Shown: positions 44,113 to 55,040 of the stretch, piece after piece
How positions within the stretch are numbered: position 1 is the stretch's first letter
Layout of the letters: every line of letters starts with the position of its first letter
Assembly (NCBI GenBank): GCA_947179485.1
Contig: OX359247.1
Location: forward strand, 9,019,060-9,083,059
Direction of reading: 5' to 3'
Length of the DNA: 64,000 nucleotides
Source of the DNA: Allacma fusca
Taxonomy: Eukaryota > Arthropoda > Collembola > Symphypleona > Sminthuridae
Notes under the pieces: model-generated
The model's input: the letters and a program-made list of their open reading frames with translations, nothing else
Database searches by the model: none
Told to the model about the DNA's origin: nothing
Made by a program: the position numbers and the translations under genes

Positions 44113-45116
44113 TGCGGTCACATCAGATTTAACAAAGGGAACAGCTCTCCCCAAAAATAAAATCCGCTAATGAAGAATTATTATGGCTGACAGTAATAAC
44201 ATAATGAGGATATTTATTAGGAATACTTTTTCAGTAATTTGATGATTACAGAATGGCACGTCCGTATTTCAAAAAAATTAGTTGGGAAATTCCCGGCATC
44301 TCCTGAGTCATCACAAATCACATGAACTCAACGGTGTTTGAAAAACATTTCCTCCACGTCCCTCCTTGGGAAAGTTACAGAGGAAAACAAAAGCAGTGAA
44401 AAATATAAACTGACTCCGGTGCTGCTCCCAAACTTTTATGATTTATTAATGCGCACAAATGAACGCCAGCATTAAATGCTACATATTTTATCATGACACG
44501 CTGCAGGTTGGCGTATGGAGCAACCATACTCTGGCTTTTCGAATTCCCCCAGAATAGTTTACATATATGAGGGAATCTCCCACCCATCCATAACATGTAC
44601 CCGGATCAAGGAACAAGTTAAGTTTTCACAGTGCACGTTCACATTGTATCCGAGCTCAATCCATGTATGTAGGTTTTGTACGGTTGGAGAGGGCATGGTG
44701 ATGTGCAAAGTCTTTGGACTTTTGGAGAGTTTAAAAGCTTTCTCATCGGCTTATAAATTGCTGGTCGTCGTCCTCTAGTTTTTAGGGAATGTTCCTACTC
44801 TTACTCTCCGACTGCTGCTACAGTATGAGGAGCTTGTGCGTGCTTTAATAATATGTGTCCGCAATCGTCTGACACGTGCAGATAATTATAACACGCTCAG
44901 GAATGCATTACATTATTATCTCAGAGGAGGCAGATGATATTTCCCTCCACTCGGATCCTCACTCGGAGCTACAGTTCTTATTTAGGAATACATTGTATGT
45001 ACGTCATGTTTTTATTATGTACATATTTTCATTCCCAAATGATAGTGAGTTTGTCGGCGTTTCTTTCCCGCTTACTCAAAGTTGATTACATAGGTATGTA
45101 CATATGTACACATCTG

Positions 45117-45172
45117 TATGTGTCTCTGTGTCTGTCTGTGTTTCTATGTCTGTGTGTGTGTCTGTGACTCAG
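45117..45172. repeat. Degenerate TGTC/TG repeat
   Basis: Interspersed TGTCTGTG and TGTGTG units of about 55 bp, next to a GTACATATGTAC palindrome. Confidence 0.8.
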
Positions 45173-48100
45173 TATGTGTAGATACATATAGATACGTGTG
45201 TACCTCTGTCCATGTGCTCTCCAGATACTTACGCCAAGAGTAATTTTAGTCAATGGTGAAAATTGGAGGACGCTAACGCTTTCCTCACACACCAGCGTAA
45301 AAGTATACGTCGGCCCAAGAGTCAGAAATAAACTTTGTGGAGGAACTTCTGGTAAACTTTGGATTTGTGGTCGGTAGATATTATAAGCCATAAATTGACA
45401 CGCTAACGCAACGCAGGAGTAAATGGTGTGAGCATCCTCATTTACAACAGCATTTTTTATTTACGCCAGACTACTAACCACACTATGCACGTCAACTCCC
45501 AAGTTTATATGATCGGACGAGGTGAAATGTCTCGATTTACAATGCCCCCATATGCACATATATAATCGCTACTATTTACTTTCTTAGCTTGAGTAACTAC
45601 GTATACACGTCTATGTGTAGTACATACCATGCCCCGCGAAATCATATGTTTGTCTTTGATTACAAAATACATAAAAGTTTGCCCAGTCTTGCCCTCACAC
45701 GATGCCTTGCCGTAAGGAGGGTTTTTTCAAGTATGTCCCAGGCCTAATTATAACTTGCCTTACCATCCCAATCATATTTACATATGCTTGGATATACATA
45801 CAAGCTGGCTAAATATTCCAATAGGATAATTGCACAGGTGAAAGCCTATCATTAGAATGCAGGTTGGAATAATTCCTATAAATATTCCATTTGTCCAGCA
45901 GGGGTGTTTTCTCTCTATTGACAGAGCAGTCCTTAATTGGAAATATTGGAGGGGCTCAGATTGCGTGAAATATTGTCAACGGCGTAATAAGGCATTTAGC
46001 AATTTTTTCCCTCAAATGGATATATAAATATATAGCTTAACTTCTCACGTGCATTTTTATTTGTTACCAATAGTAGTTACTTTTTATGCATGGAAAATTC
46101 CTCAGGGAAAATCGTATCTTACTGTAATACAATGACATACAATTTTAAAGCTCCTATAAAATCTTCATGGATAATGATAAATTTGCCGGGAGCAATTAAA
46201 ATTCCTTTCCTTTCAATAATGTCACTCTTGGGGTTGACATACTCATTTTATAATCGTGAGCTCTATCAAAACGGAATAATTTACATAATTATATGTATCT
46301 ATGTTACAAAATTGAGGGAAATGGGGCATTCATTTGAGGAGACAAGTACTGAAGGGAAATCAGAACCAAATGGTAAACACATATCTATGTATGTAGTGTT
46401 GCTTTGAAATTGCGTCCATAGACTTTAATTCATACACACGAACACCCATGCTACATATATCACACATGTACATAATCGCGTATGCTTGAGTTCATATTAG
46501 TGTATAATTATATGTGCGTATTTGACCATCAGTTAAACAACACACACTTAACGGCAGATGCCGACGAACATAAATTGACTATCTGACTGCACATTAACAG
46601 GAATTTCCCCGGACCAAGGGAGTAAGGGAAAAAGGGGGACGCCCAGAGAGAACCTCACTTTCCCCGGGGTCTTTTCACATGGTCAATTGTATTTGCATAT
46701 TTGCATCCTTGAGTGAGCAAGAGAACACTGGAAATATTGGGACAAATAAGAGCATGCAAATACGATGTGTAATGCATGCACTGATAACAATCCCATGTTT
46801 TGTGAGCACTGTGTGTACCATCTAAATGCTTTTTATTACTCAAATATTTTCCCTTGTATCCCTTTCAGAATCAAACACACTCATGGGATTCCCTCCGTTG
46901 CTACATACATACATAATCCTCACATTAAAATTTGCATTATAAATTAGGTAACTGCAGGAACTCAAAACTGGGCAATCACACTCACGTAATTCATGATTTA
47001 GAAATTGGTCCCAAAGCTGATGAATGGAATTCTTTCAAATAATTCTTATGAAATCAAGTGAGTTGTAAATTCTCCCCTCATCCCCCCCCCGCAAACCCCA
47101 GCACGAAAGCTTCGAACACGGAATTTAGATATTAAACATGTATTTATAATCAAATGCCGCAGTTAATGGATTGTTCTAATTTATATCCTCAATGCTTTAT
47201 AAAGGTTCAATATGATTAATTACCCTTTTACTAACTAATTTCCCTATGTTTCCAACTACGTTCTCATCTAGAATTCAATCGGTACAGGGGACTCTTTTCC
47301 AAAGGTATTTCCCAATTAAAGTAACTCCTCCCTTTCCTTACTATACACATCAAAGAGTAATATATCTTTAGTGGGACAAAATCCCGAAAATAACCCTCAC
47401 CTACTTTTATTACCTGGCGGATTCCCGAAAATAGTATTATTTGAACGTTAGGAAGACCCAACGGACCTGCTATCATTGTCCGCTTCTTTTGACCCCACTC
47501 ATTCCCCGTATATTTTAAGCTCTGAAGCTCCATAAAACAAGTAATTGGATGTTAAACACTCCCTTGAGCTGACTGTCACAACGGAGGGGGCATTAGATTT
47601 AAATTTCTTAAGCTTTTCGGATTACTTGATTCATTTGTCGGTGACAAAGTGCAGTAATAAGTTGATACACAGGGCATGAGCTATGTTTATAAAGACGTAT
47701 CTCCTTGGTTCTCCAGACGTACTGTATGGATGGATAGACAGGGGGAATAAATTAGCGTCAGAGAGGAAGAGAGCTGAGAGCCTCCAGAGCTGGGAGACAA
47801 GGTGTGAGAATCTATTAGATTTGAAGGAGGAAATGGATGCGAGATTCTCGCAATGAGTGTCTGAGTGTATAATGGGAGAAGAAAGTGAAAATATGAGTAA
47901 CATTCGGAGCCCTCCAGAATTGTGATTTCCCCGTTGTTCCTCCTTTTATCTCACTGATTCACTCCGAGTGAGTAATGTAATACTCGTCTCTTTTGATTTA
48001 TAACTTTTTTCTGGTCCTCCCGACTAATAAATAAGGGAGATATCATTCCTTGTATATGGGCATGCTATATTGGACAATTTCATAGGGAATCATGCAGAGA

Positions 48101-48310
48101 GCGTTGCGGAGGAGGCACGAGTGTCTCATGCTCAGAGCCCCTGCACAAAATGCTCGTATCTACAGTATCTGTACTTGTAGTACACAGGGGCTAAGAAAAG
48201 TTTACACATTGGGAGAGATGTGTCTGACTCTCCTAATCGGATTGGGACCTCATCGAAGGGTAAACATGAACTAAAGTTTTTGAATGAATGAACTATGTAA
48301 TAATACTTGC

Positions 48311-49091
48311 CTGGCAAATCCAGCGGAAGGATGGAGTTGGAAGTGAAGACGGGTGTGACAACGGGTGACAGTAAGCAGAGGGTGACGATTATGCAGATAA
48401 AATCACTTCTCACAGAGCTAATTTGACACCTGACACGCATGGGGGGAAGGAGTGTGGACAATTTCCAACAATAATGGCTAATACATGTCACTGGAAATAT
48501 AAAGCTCAGTAATCTGATTACTTTCGATAAACTGAGCAATCCTGTCCTTGACGATGATGTCCCTTCCTCTCTCGCCCTCCGCCTTACTTTTTCTCCACGA
48601 GAGGTGTCCCCACTCCTCAGAGTTTTAATTTCCCTACCACTGTTGTCCAAGAGTCGTCTCGAGTTGGGGGAGTCACAGGTAGTAGTAGTGGGGAAAGTCC
48701 GACAGTCATTATTTCTCTCTGGGGTTATTCCATCCCGAGGACACAAGTTCTGAGAGAGGAGAGTACTTCTCGTCAGTGTGAAATTGGCCACTTGTTCCTC
48801 CACATGAATGGACTCATCCTTGAGTCTGGGATTGTGAGAGGGGGGAGGAGGGGTGAGGGGGACCAGAGCCGTACCAACCATTTCCCACTGCTTCTGACCC
48901 ATTGAGGGTGGTTGTCCACTCCAATGATGCCCATGATGGTAGAACTTAGTCCTTCTCCTAGGACTTTCTCCAAGTCCATTTAGATTTTCTCCGGAGCGAG
49001 TGACAGTTGTGTCTGTGTAAGTCTCACTGAGCTTCCTCCTCCTCTCTTCACCACTACTCCCATTATCCACCTTTTGACTATTAGGCGGCAT
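48311..49091 (-). CDS. First coding exon of a predicted membrane protein (partial gene)
   Basis: This is by far the longest open frame outside the 59-64 kb cluster: it runs 319 codons from an ATG at 49091 in a reasonable start context. I end the exon at 48311 because the frame then meets CCAG followed by GCAAGT, the classic form of a GC-type donor; codons beyond it lose protein character. The exon encodes 260 residues plus one base (phase 1). Residues 1-190 are polar, rich in Ser, Arg, Thr and Pro, with a His cluster near 51-56 and a proline run near 79-84. Hydrophobic stretches lie at about 191-209 and 231-249, the second being the better membrane segment. No signal peptide is present, so a cytoplasmic N-terminus with a signal anchor is likely. 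I do not recognise the family. Later exons should lie at lower coordinates. A TCAGTC initiator-like site on the minus strand near 49274 could mark transcription start, but its TATA support is weak. Confidence 0.6.
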
Positions 49092-51079
49092 CGGGCGGAA
49101 AAAATTTGGCAGCCACTTTTCAATGGCTCAACAAACCTTGGGAATAAAATGGGCTGAAAAGAGTGAGTCGAGTTACACCTCCCAAACAATCTCCGTCTCA
49201 CGACTCACACTTTGTGTCCTCTCGTCTCCTCGGATTTGAATTGGCAAAATACTGGACTTGGAAATCACCTGACTGAACTTGGGGAGATGTTGCCATTAAG
49301 GGTTATTCTTGGGGATAGTTCGAGGATTGTAGGAGGGAGGATGCTTGGGAAAGTTGAGTCCAGGAGTGGGATTTAAAGGTTGAGGAGAGAGTCGATAACA
49401 ATAATGTTATACGTTTATTAGATATATGAAAGGCTCTTATTAGTTTTTTTTTCTTCTTGAGCTTTTGTCAGCAAAAATTTCAGAGTCGACGGTGGATTTT
49501 ATAAATGTTAGGCCGTTCCAAGAAACACATTCAACTTACTCACAGTGGATGACTTGGCTTGTTGGAGATTGTGGGCTCGTTGGAGTTGGGACATGAAGGT
49601 AGGGTATATTTGTTCGTGGAAATAAGAACTGTCAATAGGAAACTGCTTCCTTTTCTTGTTCAAGTTACGGGACTACAAGGATATGCCTTTAGGTCTATCG
49701 ATCACTTTCAAAAATTAAGTTATATGTCCGGTCCACACTTACAGGATTGATCACATATTTTTCATGGATTTTTTCACAAGTCTCTCTTTTCTTTCCTCCA
49801 TCGGCCTCACCCACACATGGAACAGGTCTCTCTGGTTTTTATTTTCGTGGAAATCCAAAGCTGACCATTGAAGCAAGTAGGAGTACTTATTACATTGAAA
49901 GTTGTTCAAGAACCTTTATTACTATCTTGCGGGTTTTCCTCTCTTCTTGACTCCTCTCCTTTGGCTTTTCCTTTTCCTCTCCCTTTGCTCTCACTGAGGA
50001 GGTCTTAATATAAAATTCTAACGGATTTCCGAGATCCGGATCTTGGACTAGAAATGGGTACGTTTCAACAAAGACTGTTAAAATCCTTTTTATAAGGTCC
50101 TCGCTCCGCTTCTCTTTTCATTTCCCTCTCATTTTGAGTCAATCATTTTTTTTATCCAATCCCTAACCTCCGTTCGGCACTGTAACCCTAGGAGACGGTA
50201 TGTTTCACTCAAAATTAGATTTTCTCCCTTTTATGAAATTTCACGTTTGACAAATCAAACTTAAGCTTCCACCTAATGTGATTCTTTCTTCTTGTTATGA
50301 ATCCAGGCTAGGGAAAGTGGTTAGGCGGAGTCATTTCGCATGGGGAAAGTTCCAGCTCTTTTCACTTTCAAGTGTTTGCTACATTTAACCTTGATCACTT
50401 TTGGTTCCTAAGATCTCTCGGATATCATTTGACTCAGTAGCATTCTTCTTGGTTTCCCCTGGAACAGTTTGTGGGTTGAGTAAATCCGAGGGAAATTTCT
50501 TGTTGCTCTGAAGTCGGGTGAGATTTGTTGTTTCCAACAATTTTTCTCAATGTGTCACTTCCCTCCTTGAGTTAGCTGCGATATATTAGGAGCCCTGGCG
50601 TTGTCATGTCGGCTCCAAAGACACACACACATATACATGCACACACTCACACAGAGACTCTCTCCTTCCACGTCCGTTCCTGTACAGGCTTGAAGTCAGG
50701 GAAGGACTTTGATGAGAAAGGTAGCTGGTAGTGGTAGCTTCGGAGCGCTTCTTTCTATTCCCTCAAGACTATCGTCAATCGACCCAAAAAATATTTCCAT
50801 AGTAGAGCCGTATTACCGACATTGATGGATAGTCATCGTTACAGGCAGTAATAACCCTGTTTTCACCATGAGTCTCTCTCTATTCCCTCACCGTGTGCTT
50901 AAATCTGCCGATGATTCAAGTGCTTTTAAAATCCAGCGGAATGCCAGCAACCCATATAGGGAGTCTCAAATACCCCAAGTATAGTCTCTATGTATTCAAG
51001 TGATCTCAAGTGAAATTTTTACACGGTAAGTTTTTGCATATGCTTTATCATTTTTTCTCATAGAAGACAAGTTGTCTCT

Positions 51080-51093
51080 CATCTCTCCCTCTC

Positions 51094-51124
<31 letters not shown>

Positions 51125-51132
51125 TCTTTCTC
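51080..51132. repeat. CT microsatellite
   Basis: Interrupted CT run of about 50 bp with several CTTT units. Confidence 0.9.
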
Positions 51133-52550
51133 CCTTCAAACTTACTCTCACTGATAACCGCCGTTAGTCCTTCCCTTCAGGAATCTATATCTATACAAAG
51201 CGGTCTCCTGAGCCGGATCCAGATGTAGTATTATCTCTAATTGCACAGAACATTAATAATGAGAGAAGTTTGCCAAATTTCCAAGGTTTTAGGCATTTAG
51301 TGGAGCACAGAGAGATGTCAAAAGAAATTTGAGCGATTAATGACAGTCGTTTGATGTATCACTACACTTGACAATGTACATTCAACTTTCTCTCTTCTCA
51401 CCCTCCTGTCTCTTTAGACTCTTCTACGGGAGCCGCACGTTTTTCCTGTTGACGATAAATAATTAAAATTTATACACTGGGCTGACTCTCACCCGCTAAG
51501 TACATATTAAGTATGCAGGCTGTAGGAGAAACTTCCGTTGAAACCAACTTTTTTTTCAAGAGAGCATCTTACGAGGGAATTTCTATAGTATCGTCGCTTT
51601 CAAGTTCCCACTTCATCATTGTTAGTTTTTCCAACAGTCTATTGTACTCCTCTGACCAAGTTCTATTTTTCCTGGAGTGCAGAAACTGTTTACTGTTTCA
51701 GATAGCTCACAATAAATGTAGAGCCTCTGCCAGGGGTTCTCCTCACAGGAAATGAAAGTAGAGGCAGAGTATGGAGAAAGCAAAGTTTTACCAAACAACG
51801 GAGAGTGTTCTGTTTTCGTATATCTATATACACTAAACGGTGAAAACCAAGTCAGTGTGAATATTCGTGATAGTTTCTTTATTTGGTTGTATGTTGACTC
51901 AAAGCAAACACTCGTTTGTACGCGAATGAATAATTTCACAAGTGAGTGTAACTCCTCCTACTATTTAGCGTCATTAAATATTTTATTTTGCTTTTTGTTC
52001 TGTATATTATAGCAGGTGTAGGGCAAGCCCGAGCAAGGTCCTTTCACTGAGACTCCCGTCCCGAACCACGCACTTTGAGAATCCCAATTGTCTCTTGTGA
52101 GTCTGAGCTGTTGATTTAGTTGAGAATAGCCGGAGAAAACTGGGCAGGCGACAATGCCGTTAAATGCCTGGTAAATTGTGTAGAACAAGGGATGATCCTT
52201 ACGTGACAGGGGTCTTTTTTTAATGATTTTTATCTCCTGGACACTGGGTCTCCCAAGCACACTCTGTTATTTTAAGGCAGTAGCCCCAGATTACTCACTT
52301 GCCAAGATTAATGGGAGCTTTCACGCTGCATTTCTCAAATGAGAAGGGACTTAAGGAAACTGTGAGTGAAAGAGAAGTTTTGGGATCTGGAGCTCAATGT
52401 GTAGGAATGCTGACTCTCGGAACAACATGACACTTGTGAGAACTCTAGTTGCTCTCGCAAAACTCACCGGTTCGCTTGACTTTCTCTTTCTCTAAATACG
52501 AGTTTTTTCCTCTCTCCGAAGAGAGCTGATGGAGTTCCATGCGCGGTGTT

Positions 52551-52576
52551 CTCTCTCTCTCTCTCTCTCTCTCTTT
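52551..52576. repeat. CT microsatellite
   Basis: Uninterrupted CT dinucleotide run. Confidence 0.9.
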
Positions 52577-53240
52577 CGTTCCCAAACATAGAGCTTGAAT
52601 CCACACTGGCATCCATCCATGCCTACCGGTTCGACTCTATAAGGGGTACATACCTACTCTTGTGTACATAGTTGAGATCCCCTGTAGTATATAATGTCAT
52701 AACCATGGGCCCGCCGTCACAAGCTACACAATATATGTATACAAGGTACAAACACATAGGTACACATGTACACACATGCATAATGCACTAACCAAGATTT
52801 CGATTAGGAAACACACATACACCTGTACGTACTAGGGAGAAGGGTTGTCTGCTCTGTATTCTAATCTAAACAACGGGATTCTCTGGAAGTACTCAGACTG
52901 TACCTTTACTTTATGTGTACTTGTATCCATAAAAACATACCCTTCAATTCCGTCCGGCAAAAAAGGCTTCTGCATTCATGATGTCAACTTCAATGCATAA
53001 AACGGCGCTGGAAAAATTCATAGTGAGTTACTGCGATTGTACTTTCCCGTGTCATGGTATTGGTTTCAATTTCAATGTATAAATAAATAGTTGATCATCT
53101 CCATACCTAGGAGCATATGTAATCTATGCACCGCCTTCCGGGATCTCACAAGGGAACCTCTCAGGGTGGATAGCGCAGATCGAAAGGAAAATTTGAGTGC
53201 GCTTAGGACCTTGGTTGCATAAACGTTTGGGCAAGTTTGC

Positions 53241-53362
53241 TATCACATGTCATTGAAGCCTTTGAGATATTGTTTTGACTAATCACAGGTCATTGAAGTC
53301 TGTGACATATTTTGACCAATCACAGGATATTGAAGCCCTCGTGAAACATTTTATCCAATGCA
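53241..53362 (+). repeat. Threefold ~39-bp tandem repeat with CCAAT-like boxes
   Basis: Units begin at about 53241, 53281 and 53318, with a truncated fourth start at about 53357, giving periods of 40, 37 and 39. Each full unit carries the pattern ATCACANGNNATTGAAG, and two of the unit junctions read GACCAATCAC and ATCCAATGCA, which contain CCAAT. CCAAT boxes are common eukaryotic promoter elements (NF-Y sites), but nothing here shows that these are used. Confidence 0.7.
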
Positions 53363-53369
53363 AAACCTA

Positions 53370-53393
53370 TTATATCTCAAAATTGAGATATAA
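53370..53393. repeat. Perfect 11-bp-arm hairpin
   Basis: TTATATCTCAA and its reverse complement are separated by AA. It follows immediately after the CCAAT-bearing repeats. A second hairpin, AGTAGTC/GACTACT with a 6-nt loop, follows at 53419-53438. Confidence 0.8.
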
Positions 53394-53708
53394 GCCTAAC
53401 TGAGGGGTAAATGTCATGAGTAGTCCATAATGACTACTGTTTTTGGTCCCCCGTCCAACGGTCCTGGTTTTTGACCCCGTTCGGTGGTTCGGTTTTTTCC
53501 CTCCTTTCCTATGTTCAACATGGGAATTGATGGAGTTGTAGGAAAAGGCTCATATGGGGATTGAAGGCGTGAGAAAAATTAATTCGAGATTCGGAATAAG
53601 GGATGTGGGTACTTGCATAGTAAATGGGTAGAGAGTGAGCGGAGGTTGGAAGGTTGGATCAGAGTGTTTGTAAGCAATTTCGTGGGAACTATTTGAGGAA
53701 TGGTCAAG

Positions 53709-53761
53709 GCAGGAAACGCAAGCTGTTTTATTGCTTTGTTTACACAGCCTGCGTTTCCTGC
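53709..53761. repeat. Strong hairpin with 18-bp arms
   Basis: GCAGGAAACGCAAGCTGT at 53709-53726 pairs with 53744-53761 with a single mismatch across an AT-rich loop of 17 nt. The stem is somewhat short for a typical animal pre-miRNA. It could be a transposon-end remnant, a structured RNA or a cruciform-forming site. A 105-codon minus-strand frame (53579-53896) crosses it, but that frame has no recognisable domain. Confidence 0.75.
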
Positions 53762-53849
53762 AATTGGGGCATTTAAGGGATGATAATGCATATAATGTTG
53801 GAGCTTTAAGGGTGCTGGGACCTTCACAAATGGCTTGAGCGGTAGTTCA

Positions 53850-54480
53850 AGGTGATATGACTTTGGGAAACTGGAATTATTAGGAATGAGATCCAAACAA
53901 GAAATAGTTCCAGAAAGAGGAAGAACTGCTTGAATAGGTTGGGGGGTCGGAGTTACGTTAAAAAGTTTAAATAATTGGAGTGTAATATTTTGAACAAAAA
54001 TTTAACATTTTAAGTAATTCAGTTAACATAATTGGCTCTTTTTGACATTGAAGGGGGTTAAAAAATCTTCGGATAACTGAAATTAAGCACTAGTTTCAAG
54101 CAAGAAACATTTCGAGAAAGAGAAGAACTGTGATAATAGGCTGGGGTGAAGTTCCATTAAAAGTTTAAATCAAAGGAGTGCATTTTTTTGAACAAACATT
54201 TGGTATTGTGACTATATTGGCTATTAGAGTATTACGAAAATTAGTTCCTTTTGAAATTGGGGATAATAAAAAATCTTTGGGAAACGAGAATTTTGTAGTA
54301 AATTTGTCTCAAATAAGAAAGCTTCAGAAAGAGGAAGAGCTGCGTGAAAAAGACTGGGGTAAGAAGTTTTGTTGAAAAGTTGGAATCATTAGAGAATTAT
54401 GTTGACCAAAATTATGAAATTGTGAGTAATACGCCTACCTCTGTATGACTGGAATTAGTTTATTTTGAAATTGTGTGTAC
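53850..54480 (+). repeat. Three diverged ~205-bp tandem units
   Basis: The landmark AGAAAGAGNAAGANCTG recurs at about 53912, 54115 and 54326, spacings of 203 and 211. Around each landmark the order of segments is kept: a CTTTGGGAAAC-like part, a CAAGAAA-like part, the landmark, a GGNTGGGGT part, AAAAGTTTAAAT, and TTTTGAACAAA. The copies have diverged strongly with small indels, and no common reading frame survives. Confidence 0.7.
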
Positions 54481-54676
54481 TAATAAATAATACCTTTTGT
54501 AACAAAGTTCACAAGTGCATTAGTTGTATAGTGGAAGTTCTCAATAAAATATTGAGCAAGCATGAAGACGGGAAATATTAAGGTTATATTAATTTTAAAT
54601 TATATTTTTTGTTGTACATGAGCTATAATTTCAGATGCTTTTAATTGCGGTGCTTATGTAGATTTATGCAATATAC

Positions 54677-55040
54677 ACTGTACCAGATATGTTCAGTGTA
54701 AAATAATTAAAGTGCACCAGATATGTGCACGGTAAAATAATTAGATTGCACCAGATATGTGCACGATAAAATAATTATACTGCACCAGATATGTGCAGAG
54801 TAAATTTATTAAAAATGCACCAGATATGTGCACGATTAAATTATTATATTGCACCAGATATGTGCATGGATAAAATTATTATATTGCACCAGATATGTGC
54901 ATGATAAAATTATTATATTGCACCAGATATGTGCACAGTAAAATAATAAGCTTGCATCAGATTTGTGCTTTGGCAAATTATTCCGCACCTGATTTGTGCT
55001 TTGGCACATTTTTCTGCTTCAGAAATATGCTTTAATAAAT
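54677..55040 (+). repeat. Eleven ~34-bp tandem units built on an interrupted palindrome
   Basis: CCAGATATG-type cores start at about 54683, 54717, 54751, 54785, 54820, 54854, 54889, 54923, 54957, 54988 and 55019. The period is 34-35 bp for the first nine and 31 bp for the last, more diverged ones. The best copies read TGCACCAGATATGTGCA, an interrupted palindrome with 5-bp arms and a 7-nt centre, spaced by AT-rich sequence such as TAAAATTATTATAT. Spacers are near-identical, which excludes a CRISPR array. Arrays of spaced palindromes are known as replication origins and enhancers in some DNA viruses and plasmids (baculovirus hr regions, iterons); that role here is inference. Confidence 0.9.

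Larger units (their letters stand above)
34930..48310. other. Gene-poor noncoding region, right part
   Basis: No convincing exon is visible. The stretch lies directly downstream, in transcription direction, of the minus-strand exon ending at 48311, so at least part of it should be that gene's first intron. It contains CT, GT and GTCT microsatellites at 41.3, 42.8, 43.2 and 45.1 kb, and a C-run/G-run hairpin at 44.06 kb. Confidence 0.55.
49092..53150. other. Noncoding region between the membrane-protein exon and the repeat domain
   Basis: It contains the probable 5' flank of the minus-strand gene starting at 49091, then unique AT-leaning sequence with CA (about 50.62 kb) and CT (about 51.1 and 52.55 kb) microsatellites. 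Open frames up to about 105 codons overlap on both strands and show no domain. I see no gene. Confidence 0.55.

Noticed and set aside
53579..53896. 105-codon minus-strand frame as a gene
   Set aside because: Part of it is the two arms of a hairpin and it runs into the first ~205-bp repeat unit; no domain or conserved frame is seen.
54677..55040. CRISPR array
   Set aside because: The units are regular, but the spacers are nearly identical AT-rich linkers, and the setting is eukaryotic with spliced genes.
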